Source: Kitasatospora griseola
Lineage (GTDB): Bacteria; Actinomycetota; Actinomycetes; Streptomycetales; Streptomycetaceae
Length of the DNA stretch: 64,000 bases
Assembly (NCBI RefSeq): GCF_014648555.1
Contig: NZ_BMRI01000027.1
Location: 29,257 to 93,256, forward strand
Reading direction: 5' to 3'
Of the stretch, positions 33,701 to 41,911 are shown in pieces; the stretch's first letter is position 1, and the number at the start of each line of letters is the position of its first letter. The translations under genes were made by a program, and so were the position numbers. The notes under the pieces are model-generated. The model was not told where the DNA came from, searched no databases, and saw nothing but the letters and a program-made list of their open reading frames with translations.

Positions 33701-35632
33701 ATCAGCAGCTTCCAGCTCACCTTCGACGCCGACGGCATCCCCACCAGCAAGATCACTGCTCCGACCCGGGCCGCCCTGGTCTCCGGCGTCCTGGACTCCA
33801 CCGGCAAGAACATGTGCCTGGACATCAACAACGCCAACACCGCCGACGGCACCCCTGCCCAGATGTGGACCTGCAACGGGTCCGACGCCCAGAGCTTCAC
33901 GCTGGGCCAGGACAACACCGTCCACGTGGTCGGCAAGTGCCTCGACGTCTACCACAGCGGCACAGCCAACGGCAGCCCCGTCAACCTCTGGAACTGCAAC
34001 AACAGCGCCGCCCAGCAATGGGTCCCCGGCCCGTTCCCGGGCGCGCTGCTCAACCCCAACTCCGGTAGGTGCCTCGCCGACCCGGCCGCTTCGAACACCT
34101 CCGGCACCCAACTGGTCATCTGGGACTGCCTGACCAACAACCCCGAGCAGAACTGGGCCGCCACCACCACCGGTTCCGCCCTGCCGGCCGCCCAGCCGGT
34201 CCTCCCGCTGGGCCTCAACAGCAAGACCTACCCGACGCTCTCCACCCCGGGCGACGTGGACGGCGACGGCAACCCCGAGCTGTACGCGCTCACCTCCGAC
34301 GGCCGCATCATGAGCCGACCTGGCGCCGGCCTGTTCACCGGCCCGCTCGTCGACCGGTGGAAGCTCGCCGACACCACCGACACCGTCCGCACCAACAACC
34401 TCGCCCTGAACGGCGGTGCCGCCATCGGCACCGATGCCGCCCGCGGCCCGGTGCTCTCGCTCAACGGCACCACGGCCTACGCCTCCAGTGCCACCACCAG
34501 TGTGAACACCAGCCAGAGCTTCACCGTCTCCGCCTGGGTGAACCTGTCCACCGTCCCCAACCAGAACGTCACCGCCGTCTCCCAGGACGGCACCCAGAAC
34601 GCGGGCTTCTACCTGCAGTACAACGCCGGGGTGCACGGGTGGTGCCTGAAGACCCAGGCTTCGGACACCGCGACCTCGAACGGCAGCGGCGTCGCGGCCT
34701 GCTCCACAACGAGCGTGGCGCCCAACACCTGGGTCCAGCTGACCGGTGCCTTCGATGCCACCGCGAAGACCGTCAAGCTGTACGTCAACGGCAACCTCGC
34801 CTCGACCGGCACCGGACTGACCAACTGGGCAGCCGGCGGCAACGTCGCGATCGGATCGGCCCTCTATCACGGAAACCGCACCGACTACTTCCCCGGCCTG
34901 ATCAGCGACGTCCAGCTCCGCACCGGCGCGACGGCCGCCGTCGCCCAGTTCGGCCCCTCCGGTGCCCTGGGCTACCTCCAGCCGCAGCCCACCGACGAAT
35001 GGAAGCTCACCGACACCGCCGATGCCGTCCGCACCGGCAACAACCTGACGCTCGCCGGCTCGGCAGGCTTCGCCAACGATGCCCAGCGCGGCACGGTGCT
35101 CTCGCTCACCGGCGCGAGCGGCGCCCACGCCGCCGCCCCCGGACCGGTCCTGGACACCACCAAGTCGTTCACCGTCAGCGCCTGGGCCAAGGCCAACGCC
35201 AACGGCGGCGTGATCGTCGGCCAGGACGGGACCACCACGCAGGGCTTCATGCTCTGGCCGGACAACGGCGTCTGGCGGTTCGCCATGGCCACCGGTGACA
35301 CCACCGGCTGGCCGTACGACACCACCGCCGACGTCAACAGCACGGCGACCGTGCAGACGGGCGTCTGGACCCACCTGACCGCCGTGTACGACGCCACAAG
35401 CGGCCAGCTGAGCCTCTACGTCAACGGCGTGCTGGCCGGGACCGGGGCCCACCAGAGTGCCCCCGCCTTCAACGGCAAGCTGGCGATCGGCCGTTGGCAG
35501 AACAACGGATCGAACGCCAACTTCTTCAACGGCAGCATCAGCGACGTCCAGGTCTGGTCGTCCACGCTGTCCCCTGCCACCGTGGCCGTACTCAACTCCG
35601 GCACCCAGCCCGTACCCGTCCAGCTGAGCTGA
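30701..35632 (+). CDS. Large secreted protein with FG-GAP-like, ricin-type lectin and two LamG domains
   Basis: A 1643-residue exported protein. Residues 1-38 are a signal peptide (RRSAVALLTVACAVLASTTS). The N-terminal 500 residues are a beta-rich region, with PYVNPVPGLTNHYVQVKEGC and FFEFDTSYLRPN, seen in RHS-associated actinobacterial exoproteins. An integrin-like repeat starts near 768 (GDLTGDGVPDLLATTKDGN). A ricin B-type beta-trefoil spans about 1026-1155 (CLDINNANTADG, MWTCNGSDAQSF, KCLDVYHSG, QQWVPG). Two LamG jelly rolls occupy about 1216-1420 and 1430-1643 (DRWKLADTTDTVRTNNLALN; DEWKLTDTADAVRTGNNLTL). They are similar enough to be a duplication. The GTG at 30701 has GAGGGG upstream. 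Probably binds glycans at the cell surface, in partnership with the RHS protein. Confidence 0.88.
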   Translation: MHARNGRPPGGWSRRSAVALLTVACAVLASTTSQAMADDRPFAVAPGNTVAPLTGQPDSVPDGPVQVARAKAKTTGKAVTVEELTTETSLTVANPDGTLTRTDNIRPARVKKNGSWTPVDASLARNGDGTWSPKATPSGVALSGGGTGPLATFTDAKGQSLSLTLPFALPTPTVSGTGASYPNVLPGVDLKVTVTDEGAFKEVLVVHDAAAAANPALRQLRLATTTKGLTTSVDADSAITAAASDGSAVFAAPTPVMWDSSTDSARDSATAPSGLTVDPADSPVSTAKGPGHYAHLSAIKVDQDATGLTLSPDTVVLDSPNTVWPMYIDPYVNPVPGLTNHYVQVKEGCASEPTYDQAQENGEGAGYQQYSSKCFGLYRSFFEFDTSYLRPNMVISKSTMLFASTHGGALDCNADLPVTLKLTGGIDRNTVWPGPGEVSTIDTKTVKSANVNAGCGIKYIDFDVTSTVKQYQNYSNLTFGVFGNENKSSTNYGFMRFATNPTLTTEFDVPPNAPQNPGTTPASQNPASPACGSGSPGWIGLTTMNGNSSNLSLDAALSTDMAGVNLQARYHVWDNMANNGSGSPADAGWPVSPSWVASGTTVHTPIGVALSDGHQYGWNAWSQDGTLNGPSSPYCYFNVDLSAPTPAAITPSTAFPPLGSGTTATKHAGDTDAVKVSSTDPAPTGCTLNACISSGLKGFEYSLDANIPAVGATFVPATVVNGTGTASIPITVPSNQWGTHTLFVRAIDNAGNARATTATYSFYAPWNSAAKVTEGDLTGDGVPDLLATTKDGNLALIPGNTDPSTTPVTASTAAQSPIAGTGWDKFLIAHRGSITSQDKDDLFAYDTVGKNLYVYRNDATVTPPGTPGHFTQQSLIGPIGRPACHAVGANDCNGYPASWSSLSQMAAAGGLSTAVYGATHPGTPQSPDLITIENGKLWYYISGRSPIPFDSVYPIGTGDWSGTTLVGVGNVGAMVTATGAGATSTGGTPTLWVRNNTTGAISSFQLTFDADGIPTSKITAPTRAALVSGVLDSTGKNMCLDINNANTADGTPAQMWTCNGSDAQSFTLGQDNTVHVVGKCLDVYHSGTANGSPVNLWNCNNSAAQQWVPGPFPGALLNPNSGRCLADPAASNTSGTQLVIWDCLTNNPEQNWAATTTGSALPAAQPVLPLGLNSKTYPTLSTPGDVDGDGNPELYALTSDGRIMSRPGAGLFTGPLVDRWKLADTTDTVRTNNLALNGGAAIGTDAARGPVLSLNGTTAYASSATTSVNTSQSFTVSAWVNLSTVPNQNVTAVSQDGTQNAGFYLQYNAGVHGWCLKTQASDTATSNGSGVAACSTTSVAPNTWVQLTGAFDATAKTVKLYVNGNLASTGTGLTNWAAGGNVAIGSALYHGNRTDYFPGLISDVQLRTGATAAVAQFGPSGALGYLQPQPTDEWKLTDTADAVRTGNNLTLAGSAGFANDAQRGTVLSLTGASGAHAAAPGPVLDTTKSFTVSAWAKANANGGVIVGQDGTTTQGFMLWPDNGVWRFAMATGDTTGWPYDTTADVNSTATVQTGVWTHLTAVYDATSGQLSLYVNGVLAGTGAHQSAPAFNGKLAIGRWQNNGSNANFFNGSISDVQVWSSTLSPATVAVLNSGTQPVPVQLS

Positions 35633-35667
35633 TCCCGGGCCGGCCTCAGCCGGCCGCGCAGCAACCA

Positions 35668-35705
35668 CCGTGCCGCCGTGAGGGGAACTCCCCACGGCGG
35701 CACGG
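35668..35705 (+). terminator. Terminator of the LamG/ricin gene
   Basis: A perfect 13-bp stem, CCGTGCCGCCGTG (35668-35680) with CACGGCGGCACGG (35693-35705), has an inner GGGG/CCC pairing. It starts 35 nt after the stop. The rest of the gap to 36000 shows no gene. Confidence 0.85.
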
Positions 35706-35999
35706 GCGTCCATGCGGGCAGTGCTCGGCTCGGACCACGGGAGTTCGCCACAGGATTCGGCGAAGGCCAAGGTGGGGTTCCCGTTTCTGCCCGGCTGACG
35801 TATCACGACGCAGACCCGTTCGCGGTCTACCTCGGTACCAGCCGCGATCTCGCCGACCCAGGCACCTGAGTCTTCGGCCGAAACTCCTCGCCGAGGACCT
35901 GCCTGGACTGCCAGCGGCGGCAGGATGCCACCCTCCGCCCCGTGCCGAGGCCGTGTGCGGACGCCCACTACGGAAGCCACCCGCAGGGACCCGGGACCT

Positions 36000-36049
36000 G
36001 ACCACGGCTGCAACCGGGTCGGCGGGGCCGATCGGTTGCAGCCGTGGTC
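36000..36049 (-). terminator. Terminator of the dioxygenase gene
   Basis: A perfect 16-bp stem, GACCACGGCTGCAACC (36000-36015) with GGTTGCAGCCGTGGTC (36034-36049), has an 18-nt loop and lies 15 nt beyond the stop of the dioxygenase gene. It marks the left edge of the natural-product region. Confidence 0.85.
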
Positions 36050-36063
36050 GCGGCGGGGCGCGC

Positions 36064-37104
36064 CTAGTTGGTCGGGTCGTTCACGGGGTTGGTCCTGGCC
36101 GGGTCGGACATCGCCGCGAGGATGCGGCGCGGGCCCTGGAAGGGCTCGCGGGCGTGTGCGGTGATCATGTTCTCGACGAGCAGGACGTCGCCCCGCTGCC
36201 AGTCGAACCCGGTGGTCTCGGCGGCGTAGGCGGCGCGCAGCTCGGCGAGGACCTCGTCCTCGATCACCCCGCCGTCGCCGTAGTAGGTGTTGTACGGGAG
36301 GTCCTCCTCCGGGAGGGCCTCCCGCAGGCCCTGGCTGACCTCTTCGGGCAGTGAGGTCACGTGGAAGAACACCGCGTGGTTGAACCAGGTCCGGTCGCCC
36401 GTCACGGGGTGGCGGTGGATGGCGGGCCGGACCTGGCGGGTGCGCAGGTGTCCGTCCTCGGCCCACTCGACGGAGATGCCCTCGGCGGCGCAGTACGAAG
36501 CGACCTGGTCCGGGTCCTCGGTCTGGAACGCCTCCTGCCAGGACAGGCTGATCCCGGGCAGGTAGTTGCGCACGTACTGGACGCCGCGCTGCTCGAACGC
36601 GGCGACGGTCTCCGGCCTGAGCGCGGCCAGCACGCGCCGGGAGTCGGCGAGCGGGGTGCGCCCGCCGCTCAGTGCGGGCCGTTCGCAGCAGAAGACGATG
36701 CGCATCGGCCAGTTCTCCGTGTAGGACTGCTCGTTGTGCAGCAGGATCTCCTGGTCCGCGGGGTACTCGGTGGACGTGTAGATCCCCTCCGACACCTCCG
36801 TGCGGGGCGAGGACCGTTCGCCGTACTCCAGAACGTCCTTCGAGAGTGCGTCCATGACGGCGCGGAACTCGTCGGGGCCGGTGACGGCGAAGCCGCGGAA
36901 GAGCACGGCCCCGGCCCGATGGGCGAGGTCGTCGGCGAGGTCGTGGTGCCGGCCGAGCCAGGCGGCCAGGTCGGCGCCGGGTGCGTCCGCCTGGACGAGG
37001 GCGGGCAGGGTGCGGCCGTCCCACTCGTGTCGGACGGTCGCGGCAGGGTCACTGTTGGTGTCCGACGCCGCCGGTTCGTGGAGCTCGCGGTCCGTCTGGG
37101 TCAT
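36064..37104 (-). CDS. TfdA/clavaminate-synthase-type Fe(II)/2-oxoglutarate dioxygenase
   Basis: A 346-residue cytoplasmic oxygenase that likely hydroxylates an amino acid or a carrier-bound intermediate of the adjacent NRPS/PKS. The iron-binding motif is HNE (H123, E125, in ILLHNEQSYTENWPMR), an HxE as in clavaminate synthase and SyrP rather than the HxD of TauD. The distal His and the 2-oxoglutarate-binding Arg are in NMITAHAREPFQGPRRIL. The N-terminal block AGAVLFRGFAVTGPDEF and the substrate-side YVRNYLPGISLSWQEAF are typical of NRPS-associated members. It lies downstream of the SARP gene on the same strand, 122 nt away, so it may have its own promoter. Confidence 0.92.
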   Translation of the reverse strand: MTQTDRELHEPAASDTNSDPAATVRHEWDGRTLPALVQADAPGADLAAWLGRHHDLADDLAHRAGAVLFRGFAVTGPDEFRAVMDALSKDVLEYGERSSPRTEVSEGIYTSTEYPADQEILLHNEQSYTENWPMRIVFCCERPALSGGRTPLADSRRVLAALRPETVAAFEQRGVQYVRNYLPGISLSWQEAFQTEDPDQVASYCAAEGISVEWAEDGHLRTRQVRPAIHRHPVTGDRTWFNHAVFFHVTSLPEEVSQGLREALPEEDLPYNTYYGDGGVIEDEVLAELRAAYAAETTGFDWQRGDVLLVENMITAHAREPFQGPRRILAAMSDPARTNPVNDPTN

Positions 37105-37140
37105 CGGTCATCTCCTTCGGGCTTGTCGATCTCGGGGTGG

Positions 37141-37166
37141 TCGACCGCAGGAGGATCCGCGGTCGA
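37141..37166. promoter_or_regulatory. Dyad between the SARP and dioxygenase genes
   Basis: TCGACCGC (37141-37148) pairs with GCGGTCGA (37159-37166) across 10 nt, 37 nt upstream of the dioxygenase start. It could be a terminator of the SARP gene or an operator of the dioxygenase gene. Confidence 0.4.
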
Positions 37167-37226
37167 GTCGATGGGGGTGGTGCCCTGGTTCCGCCGGAGG
37201 CGTCGTGGGGAGGCGGCCGACGAGGG

Positions 37227-39275
37227 TCAGGCCGAGGCCCTCGCCAAGCCGCCTGTCTCCCTCTCCGACAGCTCGGACAGTTCCGACAGCTCAGACAGCT
37301 CGGACAGGTCGGACAGGTCGGACAGCTCCGACAGCTCGCACGCGAAGGCGTACAGCAGGTCGTGCATCCGGTACCGGCCCGGCGCGTTCTGCAGCAGGAG
37401 GTGCTCGTCCACGAGCAGTTCCAGCGCGGCGCGCGCCGTGTGGACGTCGAGTCCGGCCAGCGCGGCGACCCACTGCGCGGTGACTCGGCGGTCGCGGCCC
37501 GCGGCCAGCAGCCGGAACACCCGGGCCGGCAGGGCGGGCAGGTTGCGGTACGAGGACCGGAACGCGGCCCACAGCGAGCGGTCTCCGACGCCGGCGGCGA
37601 AGCCTCCGTCCTCCAGGTGCCCCGCCAGGTCCGCCAGGCTCCACGCCGGCCGCGTGCGGAGGCGGTAGGCGGCCAGGGCCAGCGCCCTCGGCAGGTGGCC
37701 GCAGAGGTCGGCGACGCGCATGGCCGCCTCGGGCTCGGCGCCCACCCGTTCGGCGCCGAGGACTGCGTCCAGCAGGTCCAGGGACTCCGGCGCGGAGAAC
37801 GTCCCGAGCCGCAGTGGGGTCGTGCAGTCGAGGCCGGCCAACGAGCGCCGGCTGGTGACGAGGACGAGACACCCGGGCCCCGACGGGATCAGGGGGCGGA
37901 TCTGCTGCTCGTCCAGGGCATCGTCGAGCAGCAGGAGTGCCTCGCGGCCGTGCAGGCGGTCGCGGAACAGCGCCGCGCGGGCGTCCACGCGGGACGGGAT
38001 CCGCGACGCGTCCACGCCCAGGACGCGTAACAGCCCGTCGAGCACGTCGGTGGGCTCGGCACGGTCCTGGTGGGGATCGAAGCTGCGCAGGTTCGCGTAC
38101 AGCTGGAGATCGGCGAACCGGCCCGCGCGAACGAGTTCGTGCGCGACCCGGACCGCGAGGCTCGTCTTGCCGACCCCGGCCATGCCCTCGATGACCGTGA
38201 TGCCCACGGACGGCGGGCGGCAGCCCGACCCCGTACCCCGGCCGTGCGGCGCACCACCGCCGAACAGGGCGCCACCGCCACGCAGCGCGCCGCCGCCGCC
38301 GAGCAGGGCGTCGAGCTCCGTTGCCCGTCCGACGAAGTTCGGCAGCTCGGCGGGCAGCAGGTGCAGCACCCCCACCTCGTCGCCCGCCGCCGCGTGCACG
38401 GCGGCGGGCGTCGCGGACGTGGCCGCGGTACCCGCGTGCGGATCGGCGTCCGGTCTGCCCGCCCGGTCCGTTCGGACCGGAGCGGTGCCGGGTTCCGCCC
38501 GCGCCCGCCCGGCGGCTCGCACCTTCAGGGCGCCTGCTGCGATGGCTCGTTGATGGGCGGCGGCGGCCTGCGCGCCGGGTTCGATGCCGAGCTCGCCCAC
38601 CAGGACGGTGCGGAGTCTTCGGTAGACCGCGATCGCCTCGACTCTTCGGCCCGCCGCCACGAGGGCCTCCATCAGCAGCGCGTGCACGCTCTCCTGGTAG
38701 GGGTTCTCGGCTGCGAGCCGCTGCAGCGCGAGCACGGCCTCGGCGGTGCGGCCGAGCCTCAGATCGGCCTGAGCGGCGAGGTCGACGGCCTCGACCCTGG
38801 CTTGGATCCAGCCCGGAACCTCGTCCCGGTGGAGCCGGTCGCAGGCCACGTCGGCCAGTGGTGCGCCGCGCCACAGTTCGAGTGCCGCGTTGGTGTTGCG
38901 CGAGACCTGCGGCCAGTCGCGGTTCCGGGCGGCGGTACGGGCCGCCTCGTGGAGCTCGGTGAACACCATGATGTCGAGCTCGGAGCACGGGTCCAGGTGG
39001 ATCTTGTACCCGGAGCGCGAGGTGCCCACCCGGTCCCCGGCCTCTCCCAGCAGCCGACGGAGTCGCAGCACGTGACTGCGGACGGTGCCCGACGCGCCGC
39101 GCGGCGGTTCGCCGTTCCACAGGATCTCGGCGAGCTCGTCGACCCCGACCGTGCGGTTGGACCGGCACAGCAGGATCGCGAGCAGGCTCCTGACCCGTGG
39201 TGGTACCGGTACCGGCCGGTCCGCTACGCGGGTCTCAAGGCTCCCCATCAGGCCGAACCACACCTTCCCGGCCAT
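37227..39275 (-). CDS. SARP-type regulator (BTAD + NB-ARC), AfsR-like
   Basis: A 682-residue DNA-binding activator, the probable pathway-specific regulator. The N-terminal winged helix (about 5-95) contains VPPRVRSLLAILLCRSNR, VRSHVLRLRRLL and GYKIHL. The bacterial transcriptional activator domain (about 100-245) contains AQADLRLGRTAEAVLALQR and VELGIEPG-like ELGIEPGAQ. The NB-ARC ATPase (about 330-600) has the P-loop GMAGVGKTSLAVRVAHELV and the Walker B LLLLDDALDE. No TPR region follows; instead the protein ends in nine SEL/SDL triplets. The ATG at 39275 is preferred because AGGGGAGG precedes it; a GTG at 39293 is possible. Likely target: repeats upstream of the MFS/NRPS operon. Confidence 0.9.
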   Translation of the reverse strand: MAGKVWFGLMGSLETRVADRPVPVPPRVRSLLAILLCRSNRTVGVDELAEILWNGEPPRGASGTVRSHVLRLRRLLGEAGDRVGTSRSGYKIHLDPCSELDIMVFTELHEAARTAARNRDWPQVSRNTNAALELWRGAPLADVACDRLHRDEVPGWIQARVEAVDLAAQADLRLGRTAEAVLALQRLAAENPYQESVHALLMEALVAAGRRVEAIAVYRRLRTVLVGELGIEPGAQAAAAHQRAIAAGALKVRAAGRARAEPGTAPVRTDRAGRPDADPHAGTAATSATPAAVHAAAGDEVGVLHLLPAELPNFVGRATELDALLGGGGALRGGGALFGGGAPHGRGTGSGCRPPSVGITVIEGMAGVGKTSLAVRVAHELVRAGRFADLQLYANLRSFDPHQDRAEPTDVLDGLLRVLGVDASRIPSRVDARAALFRDRLHGREALLLLDDALDEQQIRPLIPSGPGCLVLVTSRRSLAGLDCTTPLRLGTFSAPESLDLLDAVLGAERVGAEPEAAMRVADLCGHLPRALALAAYRLRTRPAWSLADLAGHLEDGGFAAGVGDRSLWAAFRSSYRNLPALPARVFRLLAAGRDRRVTAQWVAALAGLDVHTARAALELLVDEHLLLQNAPGRYRMHDLLYAFACELSELSDLSDLSELSELSELSELSERETGGLARASA
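37266..37338. repeat. 9-nt tandem repeat coding SEL/SDL triplets
   Basis: About eight imperfect copies of GACAGCTCG-like units (plus strand) code the C-terminal SEL/SDL run of the SARP. The unit is a multiple of three, so copy-number change would lengthen or shorten the run without frameshift. Confidence 0.85.
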
Positions 39276-39400
39276 CCCCAACCTCCCCTTCACGATTCAT
39301 CTCCCCCTGCGACCACCGGCGACAGGAGGTCTCGATGGGTCCCTTGGCAAAGCCGACGGACGCGGATCGGTCGGGCGCACTCCGTCGGTGCCCCGGGGAG

Positions 39401-39438
39401 CCCGGCCGGTCGGCCGGGGGCCCGGGTCGGATCCGTCG
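39401..39438 (-). terminator. Terminator of the NRPS/PKS operon
   Basis: CCCGGCCG (39411-39418) pairs with CGGCCGGG (39421-39428), extended by CCCGGG on both sides. The hairpin lies about 75 nt after the thioesterase stop, in the 238-nt gap that should also hold the SARP promoter. Confidence 0.6.
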
Positions 39439-39513
39439 CGAAGGCCGTGCCGGTGGGCAGGTCTTCGCGCGATCGCACGCGGCAGGCACTCGTCGCGCCG
39501 GCCGCGCCCTCGC

Positions 39514-40296
39514 TCAGCGGTGCACGGCTGCCGACGACCGCCAGCGGAACAGCAGGCGGCGGCACAGCTCTTCGGCGCCGAGCGGGAAGTGACCTCCCTC
39601 CACGCGCTCGAACTCACAGCCCGCGGTGGTGAACCGGCTCCAGCCGTCGAGTGCCCCGGGTGGCAGCTGCGGGTCCTTCGGATCGCCGAGGACGAGCAGC
39701 GGCACCGGCACGGGGGCGCCGTCGCAGTGGTGTCCGGCGAGCATCGCCAGGTCGTCCGCGAGCGCTCGGACCACGTGGTCGAGCAACTGCGGGACCTCGT
39801 GCAGCTCGGGCGGAATCCCGCTGAGACGCCGCATCAGCTCGGCGGGCGGCAGCCGTCGCGTCCTCGTCCAGCCGGGGTGGTCCGGCGCCGGGCTCGCGAC
39901 CGTGACCAGTTCCAAGGGCCGTGGCGTGCCGGCGTGTTCGAGCCGCCGGGCCGTCTCGTGGGCGAGCAGCCCGCCGAGGCTGTGGCCGAGCAGGACGTAC
40001 GGGCTCCGCTCGCCGATTCCGACGGCCACGAGCCGGGCGGCCAGGGCGTCTGCGACCTCGCCGAGACCGGTGGCCGCAGGCTCGGCCAGCCGGGTCTCGC
40101 GTCCCGGCAGGATCGCGACGGAGACCGAGGTCTCCGCGTCCGCGGCGTCGATCAGTGTCGCGAAGGCCCCGGCCGCACCGCCCGCCGGCGGGAAGCAGAC
40201 CACCTGCAGTGCGGCCTGCCCGCTCGCCGCCGGGAAGGTGCGGAGCCAGCGCGGGTCCGTCGCCGTCGGGTCTCCGGTCGACGACGGGCCTCTCAT
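39514..40296 (-). CDS. Type II thioesterase (alpha/beta hydrolase)
   Basis: A 260-residue editing thioesterase that would remove wrong or stalled acyl groups from carrier proteins. It may also release the product, since no integrated thioesterase exists in this operon. Marks: oxyanion region VVCFPPAGGAAGAF, nucleophile elbow LLGHSLGGLLAHETARRL, acidic residue in LLVLGDPKDPQLPP, and the catalytic His in FERVEGGHFPLG. Its length fits the family. The ATG overlaps the stop of the adenylation-domain gene (ATGA), making it the last gene of the operon. Confidence 0.93.
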   Translation of the reverse strand: MRGPSSTGDPTATDPRWLRTFPAASGQAALQVVCFPPAGGAAGAFATLIDAADAETSVSVAILPGRETRLAEPAATGLGEVADALAARLVAVGIGERSPYVLLGHSLGGLLAHETARRLEHAGTPRPLELVTVASPAPDHPGWTRTRRLPPAELMRRLSGIPPELHEVPQLLDHVVRALADDLAMLAGHHCDGAPVPVPLLVLGDPKDPQLPPGALDGWSRFTTAGCEFERVEGGHFPLGAEELCRRLLFRWRSSAAVHR

Positions 40297-41903
40297 CTCC
40301 GCCTCCTGGGGGGCTCGGGGAGGGCGGCCCGGTCGAGCTTGCCGTGCGCGCCGGTGGGCAGCTCCGCCAGTTCGACGAGGCGCGCGGGCACCATGTAGTC
40401 CGGCAGCCGTTCGGCGAGGTGGGCGCGCAGCACGGCCTCGCCGTCCGCGCCGAACTCCCCCGCGGGCACCACGTAGCCGACCAGCGACCGGTCGTCGCGC
40501 ACGACCACGACGGCTGTGCGCACGGCGGGATGGCTCCGCAGCGCCACCTCGATCTCGCCGAGCTCCACCCGCTGGCCGCGGACCTTCACCTGGGTGTCGA
40601 TCCGACCGAGGTAGTCCAGGTGGCCGTCCGCGGACCAGCGGGCCAGGTCGCCGGTGCGGTACACCCGCTCCTCCCGGTCGCCCGCGCGGAAGCTGACGAA
40701 TCGTTCGGCGGTGAGGTCCGGCCGGCCGGCGTATCCCCGCGCCAGGCAGGCTCCGCCGAGCAGCAGCTCTCCGGCGACGCCGACGGGAACCAGCTCGCCC
40801 TCCTCGTCGACGACGTAGGCGGACACGTTGGACAGCGGTCGGCCGATCGGCACCCGGTCGCCGGGCTCGGGGCGGCGGCACGGCCACGCCGTCACGTCGA
40901 TCGTCGCCTCCGCGGGACCGTACATGTTGTACAGCGCGGTCCCGGGCAGCGCCGCCGCCAGCTCGTTCAGCAGCCGCGGCGACGCGGCCTCGCCGCCGCT
41001 CAGGATCACCCGGAGCGAGGAGCACGAGCCGACGTCCGGCTCGGTCGCGAAGAATTCGAGCATGGACGGCACGAAGTGCACCATCGTGACGCCATGACCC
41101 GTGATCAGCTCGATCAGCGCCTCCGGATCGCGGTGCGCGTCCGGCGGGGCGACCACGAGGCTGCCGCCCGCCATGAACGCGAGCAGCAGTTCCCAGATGG
41201 AGACGTCGAAGGTGTAGGGGGTCTTCTGCAGCAGGACGTCGTCGGGGTCGACGTCGAAGTCCGCGAGCATGCTCTCCAGCCGGTTCGCCAAGGCGGCGTG
41301 GGTCAGTTCGACGCCCTTGGGTTCGCCCGTCGAACCCGAGGTGAAGATGACGCAGCCGCAGCCGTCGAACACCTCCGGGCCCGCCGTGTACCGCCGCCAG
41401 TCCACGGGTGCGGCGGCCGGTTCGCGCCGGTCGGCGAGCGGCCGGACCCGCACCGGATGCCCTTCCGGCAGCGGCGCCCCCGTGCCGTCCGCGAGCATCA
41501 GGACGGCCCCGGCCGACTCGATCATCGAACAGACCCGCTGGACCGGGTGCTTGGGGTCGACGGGCAGATAGGCCGCGCCGGACAGCAGGATCCCCAGCAC
41601 CGCGACGACCATGTCCGCACCGCGTTCGGCGCACAGCGCCACGATCGAGCCCGGCCCGGCGCCGTCGGCCACCAGCCGTCCCGCCACGGACGCCGCGCTG
41701 TCGAGCAGCTCCCGGTACGTCAGGACTCGGTCACCGCTGCGCAGGGCGACTGCGTCCGGTGTCCGCAGCGCCTGCCGGCAGATCGATTCGTGCACCGGAC
41801 GTTCGGGGCGCGGACTCGGCGCGGGGTTGAAGCCGAGGACCAGGTCGCGCTCGGCCGGGCCGAGTCGGTTCTTCGTCCGTGTCGTCATCAGCTGTGTCGT
41901 CAT
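40293..41903 (-). CDS. Free-standing NRPS adenylation domain, serine-type code
   Basis: A 536-residue amino-acid-activating enzyme without a carrier domain. Core motifs are intact: A3 VIFTSGSTGEPKGVELTH, A4/A5 with YTFDVSIWELLLAF and YNMYGPAEATIDVTAW, A7 YRTGDLARW, and A10 ending GAHGKLDRAAL with the catalytic Lys. Reading pocket positions by eye gives D-V-W-H-I-S-M-I-D-K, closest to the serine code DVWHLSLIDK. It must load a carrier in trans. The candidates are the PCP next to the degenerate A domain (NRPS at 50760) and the free PCP at 48195. The ATG at 41903 has GAGGAC upstream and lies 8 nt after the PKS stop. Confidence 0.92.
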   Translation of the reverse strand: MTTQLMTTRTKNRLGPAERDLVLGFNPAPSPRPERPVHESICRQALRTPDAVALRSGDRVLTYRELLDSAASVAGRLVADGAGPGSIVALCAERGADMVVAVLGILLSGAAYLPVDPKHPVQRVCSMIESAGAVLMLADGTGAPLPEGHPVRVRPLADRREPAAAPVDWRRYTAGPEVFDGCGCVIFTSGSTGEPKGVELTHAALANRLESMLADFDVDPDDVLLQKTPYTFDVSIWELLLAFMAGGSLVVAPPDAHRDPEALIELITGHGVTMVHFVPSMLEFFATEPDVGSCSSLRVILSGGEAASPRLLNELAAALPGTALYNMYGPAEATIDVTAWPCRRPEPGDRVPIGRPLSNVSAYVVDEEGELVPVGVAGELLLGGACLARGYAGRPDLTAERFVSFRAGDREERVYRTGDLARWSADGHLDYLGRIDTQVKVRGQRVELGEIEVALRSHPAVRTAVVVVRDDRSLVGYVVPAGEFGADGEAVLRAHLAERLPDYMVPARLVELAELPTGAHGKLDRAALPEPPRRRR

Positions 41904-41911
41904 CAGCGTCC

